Shown here one piece after another: positions 53,423 through 62,200 of a stretch of DNA of 64,000 nt. Below the pieces are notes generated by a model. That model was not told the origin of the DNA. It saw only the letters and a program-made list of their open reading frames with translations, and did not search any database. The stretch is taken from the NCBI GenBank assembly GCA_964035575.1, contig OZ037894.1, positions 310,001-374,000 of the forward strand, in the 5' to 3' direction. The stretch comes from Rhynchopus sp. YZ270_cl-10 (lineage: Eukaryota > Euglenozoa > Diplonemea > Diplonemida > Diplonemidae). The position numbers and the translations under genes were made by a program. Each line of letters starts with the position of its first letter. Within the stretch, counting starts at the first letter, position 1.

Positions 53423-56400
53423 ATGGATGAAGAGTCCTACGAAGAAGTGGAGGAGATAGAGGAGATTGAAGAGGACGAAGAAGATGAGGAGTACGAAGAG
53501 TACGAGGAGACTGACGAGGAGGACGAGGAGGTGGAGGAGACGGAGGAGGGCGGGAGCGAGGAGGAGCTGGAGGACCAGCTGAAGTACGAACGGCTGAAGA
53601 TCGATTTTTTGCACACGAAGGGGGATGCAGTGAGCTGCATGACGGTGGGGAGCCGGTTTCTGTTTGTGGGGACCCAACTGGGGTGGATATATGTAGTAGA
53701 CTTTGTGGGAAATGTTGTAGGCGACAAACGCCACCACCGCCACGACAGCTGCGTGACGGACATCTCCGTCGATCCGGAATGCGACTACGTCGCCTCTTGC
53801 TCCACCGACGGCAGAGTCCATGTAGGCAGCGTCTTTGACGAATCCTCCAGTGAAACCTACTCTGTCACCTTCGACCGCCCCGTCTGCGCTATTGCGATAG
53901 ACCCGCACTACGCACAAACCCCCCGTTTTGTAACCGGAGGGCTAGAAAAAAAGCTGATTTTGGTAGAAAGAGGCGCCTGGGGCTTCTTCAAATCCTGGAA
54001 ATCCCGCAACCTCGACTTTGACACCGGGAAGATCCACGCAATTCAATGGCGGGGGGATTTGGTAGCCTGGGCTGATGATAAGGGTGTGAAAGTGATGGAC
54101 ATCAAGAAGGATAAAAAGATTGTGAAGGTGGACCGTGAGAAGGATGCGCCGTTGGCCGATATGTACCGGTGCAGTCTGTGCTGGGAGACGGACACAACGT
54201 TGCTTATCGCGTGGGCAGACTGGCTTGCCGTGTGTGTCATCAAGCAGCGCCCTTCCTTCGAGCTTGCGCGTGACAGTACTTTGCCGGACAGATGTGGAGA
54301 GGTCACCGCACGCTTCGTGATGCCCTCCTATTTTGTCAGTGGCATAGCCCCGTTCGGGAAAAAGCTTTTGGTATGGAATTTTAAGTTTTTAAACATTTGT
54401 TTCGACGTCCCACCATTTGCATGAGCTCGACTGAGATGCGTTTTAGCATGTTTCAACTTCTTTGTTTTATACCCACATCTCGCTCACAGATGCTCACATA
54501 CCCCGAAGACACAATGAAGAAAAAGGCAGGTACAGCGTCGCCTAAACCAGAGCTGCGCATCCTCAACCGTGCGAACAACAAGATGAACGAGCTGGAGGTA
54601 TGCCACCATGCAGATGCACTGAACACAACTCTCTTATTGAAAAAAGGCGCCAAATGAACAGTGAAGACAACTGTCTGTTTGGCAGCTACACTGCACAAAT
54701 GATCGAAGTAAAAAGCGAAACAATGCTGTCACACTGTAGGGCATCGCCCTTTAGGTGATTTTTCCTTTTTGAGTACAGACGCTCCCTCTGTCAGAATCAA
54801 ACCCCATACTCACCCACCCCACACAGAAAAACAGCATGAAGCTTGCGGGCTACGAACGTCTTCTTGCGTCTGACTACCGTCTTGCCTTTGACGCTCGGGA
54901 GGAGCGTGACCACGTGTACTACGTGCTGTCCCCGAAGGAGATCGTAGTGTGCAAGCCGTGCGACATCGACGACAGGATCAACTGGCTCCTCAAGCGCAAC
55001 CGTTTTGAGGAGGCAATGCGTGCCACGCGGCAAGTGTCTGCGATCAGCTCCGTCTCGCGCCACACCTACCAGGCAGTGGGGGAGCGCTACCTCGTGCACC
55101 TTGTCGACAACAAAGAGTACCACAAAGCTGCAGAGCTGCTCCCAGAGGTGCTGGGTAACAACGCTGAGCTCTGGAAGAAGTGGGTATGCTTAGTTCTGGT
55201 GCCGTGTTGTTGTTGTTTTTTGTTTTGTTTTTTGTTTCACGATAGCGATGTGCATATTCATAACGTTTTCTTTCCCCATGGTCAGGGGTTTTGAAAGTGG
55301 CTACAAGAGGCTGGTCATCTATTAAGTTGAAGACAGCATTGTGGAGATGTTGCATTCCACCTAACCCAAACAGGTTGTGGTCTTCCAAGACAAGGAGCAG
55401 CTGACGTGCATTGCGAACATCATCCCTGCTGACAAATCGCTCGACCTAGGCCCGGAGGTGTACGAAAGCGCACTGCATTACTTCCTCTGGCGTCAGGAGG
55501 GCGAGGGGCCGATAGCCTTCCACAATGTGATCCAGGCGTGGGACCAGGGGCTGTACGACACACAGTCAATCATCAACAGCACGCGCCAACGTCTCAGTGT
55601 GCTGCACAAACCAACCGTTCTCGACCCACCCGACAACGCGGGTGTCACGATGGAGCAGATTGCCTCCCCAGAAGTTGAGAACACTGACCCCTACACACTG
55701 ATCTCCCTTGCCCTGGCCCTGCTATATGAGAGTCAGGACAACAAGGAGGAGGCCCTCCATATTCACCTGGAGCTGGGCCGTTCTGATGTGTTTGACTTTA
55801 TTGACCGGCACAAACTGCACTATGCTGTGGAGGGAAGCGTGGTGCAGCTGTTGTGGAAGAACCGGAAGCGTGCGTTGAAGATGCTTGTCGAGCATAACGA
55901 TGTGATCCGGGTGTCGCGGGTGGTGTCGCAGCTGGAGCAGCGGACGGCGTATTTGTACAGCTACCTGAATCTGTTGCATAAGGAAGACTCACGGGCAGGG
56001 GCGGAGTACCACGACCTGCTGGTGACGCTGTACGCACAGTTCGATGCGAAGCTGCTGCTACCCTTCCTGCGACAAGCCTCGCTCGACAACTTCACCGGCA
56101 TCCGTCTCGACACCGCTGCAGAAGTTTGCGAGAAGTACCTCGACAGCAACACGCTCACCGAAGAGGAGTGCTGCTCGCTCTACCGCGCCCAGGCGTTCGT
56201 CCTCGGCAGGCTGGGTGGACCAGAGCGGAAACGTGCCCTCGGCATTCTCATCTCGAAGATCAAGAGTGTCAAGGAGTCAATCGATTTCATTGGTATGTCA
56301 GAAAAGGGGTGTGTCTTTGCGCTCTACGGGGTCGGACAATAAAATATCTCAGTTTTTTTTTTTTTTTAGTACACAGTCCGGTTTATTTCAACATTGTCAA

Positions 56401-57273
56401 AGTGACCAAGCACGAGAGGCTTAGGGTCATCTTATATCCTTTTCATTGTTTTACCTCACCTCCCCAACCCCAACCCTTCGCAGTCGAACACGATGACGAA
56501 GACCTCTTCGAGGCATTGGTGCAGGCCTGCCTTGGCGGTGGCCAGCGCTTTGTGTCAGACCTTCTCGAGCACATTGGCGATGCAGAAGGGCCCACACGAG
56601 CTATTGAGCCGCTTGAGGTTATCAACCGGATTCAACCGTATGTCTCCCCCCCCTACCTCCCCCGCACTTTTTTTTACAGAGGCTTTTGATAAGTAAAAAA
56701 TTGATTTCACCTTTATCCCCTAAATTAAAGGGCAACCATCGGAAAATATGAATCAAAATGAAGTGATTTATCCCCTCTTTCCAATTATTTCTCTTTTACA
56801 GTGACATGAGCATTCCTGGGTTGAAGGGGAAGATTACGCAGATCATTCGCGACCAGGCGTTGCGGAAGTACTTGAAGGATGGGTGTCTCCGTGTGTTGCA
56901 GAAGGATGCCTGCCGACTGGACGGCACTTTGTATGAAAAGCGTTCGCGTGGGACGCGTGTTGTGGTAGGCTCTGCGAACGCCTGCCCTGGGTGCCAGGAC
57001 CCTTTGCGTCTGAGGTCGACGAACCCTGAGGGCATTGTTGTTTTCCTCTGTGGGCACTCTTACCATCACTCCTGCTATCACAACATGGTCGGCCGTGAGG
57101 TGCCACCACGCACAGAAAGCAAGCGTGCACGCCCCTACCCCTCCCTCCGCCGTGTCGACGGCATCCTCGTCCGAACAGACCTCATCTCCTCAAAGACGTA
57201 CATGAACGACCCACACCCACGCTGTCCACGTTGTGTCAGCGCTGCTTCTGCAAAACAGGCTGCCACACGATGA
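53423..57273 (+). CDS. VPS41: VPS41, HOPS tethering complex subunit, six exons
   Basis: Exons 53423-54370, 54490-54597, 54827-55183, 55374-56292, 56484-56637 and 56802-57273 join in frame to 985 residues, close to yeast Vps41. The first 50 residues are strongly acidic. A WD40-type propeller follows (about 60-330, for example CVTDISVDPECDYVASCSTD). Next is a helical clathrin-repeat region with EALHIHLELGRSDVFDFI and KLHYAVE. The C-terminal RING-H2 has CPGC, FLCGHSYHHSCY and CPRC (about 893-975). This is the order of Vps41, which tethers late endosomes and carriers to the vacuole or lysosome within HOPS. DMSIPGLKGKITQIIRD just before the RING matches the family's conserved IPGL region. All five introns are GTATG...CAG. 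Phase 1 and 2 junctions at exons 4/5 and 5/6 support the model. Confidence 0.93.
54371..54489 (+). other. VPS41 intron 1
   Basis: 119 bases. It contains GATGCGTTTTAGCATG, a small stem, followed by TTTCAACTTCTTTG. A similar stem (GATGCTCGCATGTTTC) lies at 42751-42766. Confidence 0.6.
55184..55373 (+). other. VPS41 intron 3 with hairpin remnant
   Basis: 190 bases. GATGTGCATATTCAT (55249-55263) looks like an A2 hairpin that lost its loop. An earlier possible acceptor, CATGGTCAG, would bring in a stop codon, so I prefer the one at 55373. Confidence 0.55.
56401..56433 (+). repeat. CGAGAG hairpin, class A1, in VPS41 intron 4
   Basis: GTGACCAAGCA, loop CGAGAG, GCTTAGGGTCATCTT, then CT-rich DNA. 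It ends 50 bases before the splice site at 56483. Confidence 0.68.
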
Positions 57274-57874
57274 AAATTGGAGGAGAAAAAATAGGGTAAG
57301 AAAGAGAGAGAGAGTGTGTGGTTCCTTTTGTAAAACCAAAGAGGGGGTTTTTTTTGTGGGGGAGGGGCAAATAACGATAAACGTTGCGGTTTTTTTGAAG
57401 TTTTTTTTTTGGTGGGGTATGGGGGCGAAGTTGAAGAGAGTGTAGTGTGTGTGTGTGGTGATTGTGTTATTGTTATTTGCTGTCCCCGTTTTTTTTTTTT
57501 TTTCTCGAGTCTTCTCTCCAGGGCGCGCGCTAAATCCACACCCTCACACCCGGTTTTTTCGAGGTTTTTTCGCGGTACAAAAATTTTTTGATTACACGAT
57601 TTCCTTAAGAAAATCAGAGAATCCCATCTTGTACAGTAAGGGTACTTCAGATAGTTTCTGGACACACATGTGACCCCACCGTGGAGAGCAATCGGCTCGC
57701 GCAATCAAAAGAAAGCAGAGAAAAGGGGAAAGAAAAAAGAAAAAAGTTGGGTACCGTGCGCCTGCGGCGCTACCTGTTCCCTACCCCCCCATGATGTACA
57801 TATGTATATTCCACCTGATTTTGACCATGTTTGCCGGTGTTTTCCGGTGTTGGCCGGTGAAGTCACGGTAATGG
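57274..57874. other. spacer after VPS41
   Basis: GT- and T-rich. GTTGGGTACCGTGCGCCTGC (57745) is another copy of the repeat in the hAT-like elements. No gene. Confidence 0.6.
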
Positions 57875-58405
57875 GTACTGTGTACTGTGTACTGTGTACT
57901 GTGTACTGTGTACTGTGTACTGTGTACTGTGTACTGTGTACTGTGTACTGTGTACTGTGTACTGTGTACTGTGTACTGTGTACTGTGTACTGTGTACTGT
58001 GTACTGTGTACTGTGTACTGTGTACTGTGTACTGTGTACTGTGTACTGTGTACTGTGTACTGTGTACTGTGTACTGTGTACTGTGTACTGTGTACTGTGT
58101 ACTGTGTACTGTGTACTGTGTACTGTGTACTGTGTACTGTGTACTGTGTACTGTGTACTGTGTACTGTGTACTGTGTACTGTGTACTGTGTACTGTGTAC
58201 TGTGTACTGTGTACTGTGTACTGTGTACTGTGTACTGTGTACTGTGTACTGTGTACTGTGTACTGTGTACTGTGTACTGTGTACTGTGTACTGTGTACTG
58301 TGTACTGTGTACTGTGTACTGTGTACTGTGTACTGTGTACTGTGTACTGTGTACTGTGTACTGTGTACTGTGTACTGTGTACTGTGTACTGTGTACTGTG
58401 TACTG
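57875..58405. repeat. 7-bp satellite, unit ACTGTGT
   Basis: About 76 units with no interruption seen. It ends abruptly at CTGTCCGAAAGACC. Open frames such as CVLCTVY repeats come from the satellite. Confidence 0.95.
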
Positions 58406-59283
58406 GCTGTCCGAAAGACCTGAAAATGACCCTTGTTTACGAGTATGGGTTCATATTTTGTGAAAATTTAAGTCACCAAAATTTTGTCCATTTTTCCGTA
58501 TATCCCCCACCACAGCCCGGAATTTTCTCGGAAATGTAACATGACCCTGATTTTTCTGCCCCCCTTCACATACTTCCTGTAGGTACATTTTTTTGGACCG
58601 ATATCCATTTTTTCGGGAAATTTCCGAAAAGTTAGCGCGCGCCCTGCTTCTCTCCCCCCCACCCATCGTTCGCGCCAGTCCATTGTTTCAAATATTAACG
58701 TGTGTCTGTTTTTCTTTTTCTTCCAACATTTTCTTTTAAACCTGGCGTAGACGTTCAAAATACAACAAAAAAAAGGATTTTTTTTTTTTCCCATGAAATT
58801 CTCTACAAACAAAAGCTGTAAGCCTACCTATCTCGCCCTGGAAGTCGCGATGCTGGGGATCCAATGATCCCCATTCGTTACCTGATGAGTGGAGGCGGGA
58901 GTAGGACAGTAGTAGCGGGTATCCACGAAACGAGAGAGATAGGGAAGCGACGGCTGCGTGGAGTTCACACAAAGGTAGAGTCTACAGGTTGTCGATTATT
59001 CAAGAAAAAGAATGATGCACAAACTGTGGCAACACAACCGAGGCAACTACACTACTCCAACAATTTATCAAGAAACGAAAATCATTCAATACGATGCCAC
59101 CACAACACATCAACAGACTACACACACCGTACACAGACACAGCACACACCCCACAACCCACAAACCCCTCTTCTAGAATTCTGTGCTTGCGGCAGGAAAC
59201 AGGGGGACGGGGGAGGGGGGGGGTGCTGGTACGCATCTGCCGGCCTTGCGTTTATTGGGGCGAACCTACGTAGATAGGAGGCA
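58406..59283. other. spacer with transposon block and C module
   Basis: 58447-58540 is a copy of the conserved MITE interior (TTTTGTGAAAATTTAAGTC to CCCCCACCAC), here without recognisable ends. Module C is at 59014-59076, preceded by a D remnant (GGTTGTCGATTATTC). Confidence 0.6.
59014..59076 (+). repeat. dispersed module C copy
   Basis: GCACAAACTGTGGCAACAC, AACCGAGGCAACTACACTAC, CCAACAATTTATCAAG. Confidence 0.7.
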
Positions 59284-62200
59284 ATGATGAAGAACATATT
59301 TTCTCAGAAAAAGGGGAAGGGGGCAAGGTATGGGAACATTTTGTCATGAATTTGTAATGACCTTACTTCTGGTTTCACCGTTGGCTTACAACAGTGAAAC
59401 CACAAGAAAAACACATATCAAGTCATTTATTTACTATGAACGGTGAGGCGTTTGCACTTTCAACTTTCCTTTACCTTCACCGTTGTGTAGCAACACTATC
59501 AACACTATCAACACTATCAACACTATCAACACTATCAACACTATCAACACTTTGAACAGAAAACGCCAAGAAGATGCGGAAGACGCTGCCTCTGCTGGGA
59601 GCGGGATGCAGAACAGTGTCAACAGTGCAGGGGGTCCGGGCGCTGCTATGGGGGGCATGGGCGACATGTTTGCGGGCATGCAGATGCAGCCACAGGAGCC
59701 TGCGCCTGCAGCTGGCGGTGCACCTGCCTTCAGCTTTGTCGGTGGCGGTGGCGGGCAGGCGGCACAAGAAGAAGCCCCTGCAGTGGGTGGTGTGCACAGC
59801 GCCTTTGCGTTCACGTCTGCGGTATGCATCAAACACTCCTCCGTTTGCATTGTTCCCCCCCTGCCCTATACGCCCTTCATTGGATTCTTTTTTAAAATGT
59901 TACAATGCTCAGTACCGGTCCGGCATACCGAATTTTTCCCTCTTTTGTTTCCCTCTTTTGTTTCCCTCTTTTGTTTCCCTCTTTTGTTTCCCTCTTTTGT
60001 TTCCCTCTTTTGTTTCCCTCTTTTGTTTCCCTCTTTTGTTTCCCTCTTTTGTTTCCCTCTTTTGTTTCCCTCTTTTGTTTCCCTCTTTTGTTTCCCTCTT
60101 TTGTTTCCCTCTTTTGTTTCCCTCTTTTGTTTCCCTCTTTCTCTGATTTGAAAGTATATGAAACTAATGTGTAACTGCCGAGTTGTGTCGTCACCCTTTT
60201 CTTCATTGCAACCTTTTCTCTCTTTTCTCTCTCTTTTGTCACCCCTCCACCCACTCTACAGGCATCCGACACCGCACAACCCAGCAACCCCACGCCAGCA
60301 GCGCCCCTCAACTTCATGAACCTTCTCCCCGACGGACCACCCTCAGCATCCTCGTCTCCAGTACCACAGGACGAGCCTGCAGTAGTGCAGACAGCCACAA
60401 GACGGAAACGTCCCTCCGCTCAGAGCCAGGACCCCGCCTCGCCCCCAGAGGCTATGTATGCAAACAAAACAAACGACGTTACAAACATTTAGTAGGAGCA
60501 CACTCTAAGGCTACACTAATACAAACCAAATTTTCAAAAAATTCCTTCCCCCCCTTCCCCCCACACTACACAAGACTCTCCTAGTCTCTCATACACACTT
60601 TTAAAGATGAGGTACCATCCCTACCATCACCTTTTTTTAAAGTTACACTGTGCACGAGAGGTCTTTGTATTTCAAGCCAACTTTTTTTCAATACATTAGG
60701 ATGTCTATGCCACGCCATTACTCATACCCACACCTCTCATACCCACCTCTCTCTCTCCCATCAGGTCGCCCGCCCACCCCGCCGTCCCACCAAACTCCCC
60801 CGCAAGCCCTATCACCGCTCGTCGTAAGGGGTCTGGCCAGGCTGTAGTCCCTCAGGTGCTTCAGGCCCAGCTGGCTGCACAGCAACAGGTGGAGGCTTCC
60901 GATGAGGAGGAGGAGGAGGTGGAGGAGGTTGAGGAAGAGGAGGAGGAAGAAGAGGAAGAAGAGGAGGAGGAGGAGGAGGAGTCTGAGGTGCAGGCGACTG
61001 CGGCGCCGGGTGCGCCGGGCGGGCTAGGTGCGTTCTCGTTTGCGTCAGATCCGCCTGCAACATTGATCCCCACAGCTGCCCCAACTAACGGCAAACCCTC
61101 CAAACAACCTTCCATGCGGAGAAAGGCAAGCCACCACAACACAAACACTACCCCAGTCTCCGCTCCCGTCGTCCCCCCTGCCGCAGAGCCCGCTCTCAGC
61201 AGACAAGCATTAAAAGAAAAGGAGAAGCAAGGAAAAGAGGAGGAGTGGAAATACCTAAAGCAGGAGCACGACCGGAACATGAAGACCCTGCAGGACAGTT
61301 TGAATGAAATATATACAAAGCAGAAGCTGTTCACGGATAGAGAGGTGCGGTGTGCGACCTCTCATGTACGTCTTCTTGAGGACCTGGATATGTACAACAA
61401 ACGTCAGCAGCAGGCGATCTCTGATGAAAACTACGGTCTTGCCGACGAGCTGAACGCAACCATCAACCAGACCCGCACCAACATGGACGCGATTGCGAAG
61501 GAAAGCACGGACATGCAGAAGGAGTACCAGACGCTCGACGACAACAAGAACCGCATCCTCAAGCGCATGGTCGACCTCCTGAACACTCTCTGCGACAATA
61601 TCAACGGTGTCAAGGTGTACGAATCCAAGGCCCTCGAAGCCTTCATCACGGACAACGTTTTGAAGTACGAAAGCCAAGAAGATCGCATCAAAAACGACAT
61701 CGCAAAGGCAGACCGCAGCAAGAAGAACATCGAGGAGGACCTAAAGGAGCTGCGCACCCGCGAGAGCAAGGTCAACGAGAAGATTGACGAGCAGACCTCG
61801 GAGCTGCGTTCCCGCTCTGGACAGCTCAGCGAGAAGCTGACACAGCTGCAGGAGGAGCTGGAGGATTTAGAAGGCAAGGTGGCACGCAACAAGAAACTCC
61901 AGGTGCAAGGCAAGCAGCAGGTACGCGACCTCGAGGAGCAAATCCAAAATGTCCGTCTCGACTTCGTGGCGAACCTCAACCACGTCAAGGAGGTCATCAA
62001 AACCGACCAAAAGAACTACGAGGAGTGTCTCGGCCACATCAAAAGCTTAGAAGACGAGCAAAAAACAAACGAACGTCTCCGTGAATCCCAGAAGAAGGAG
62101 GAGAACAGGAGACAATCCTTTATGAACGACCTTGACTCCGAAGTGCGCAAGACACGCGATTCAGTCGACCTGACCCAAACCCAACAGAAGCGTGCTGCCA

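Noticed and set aside
57670-58539. Frame of 289 codons with CVLCTVY repeats
   Set aside because: A product of the 7-bp satellite, with no conserved flanks.
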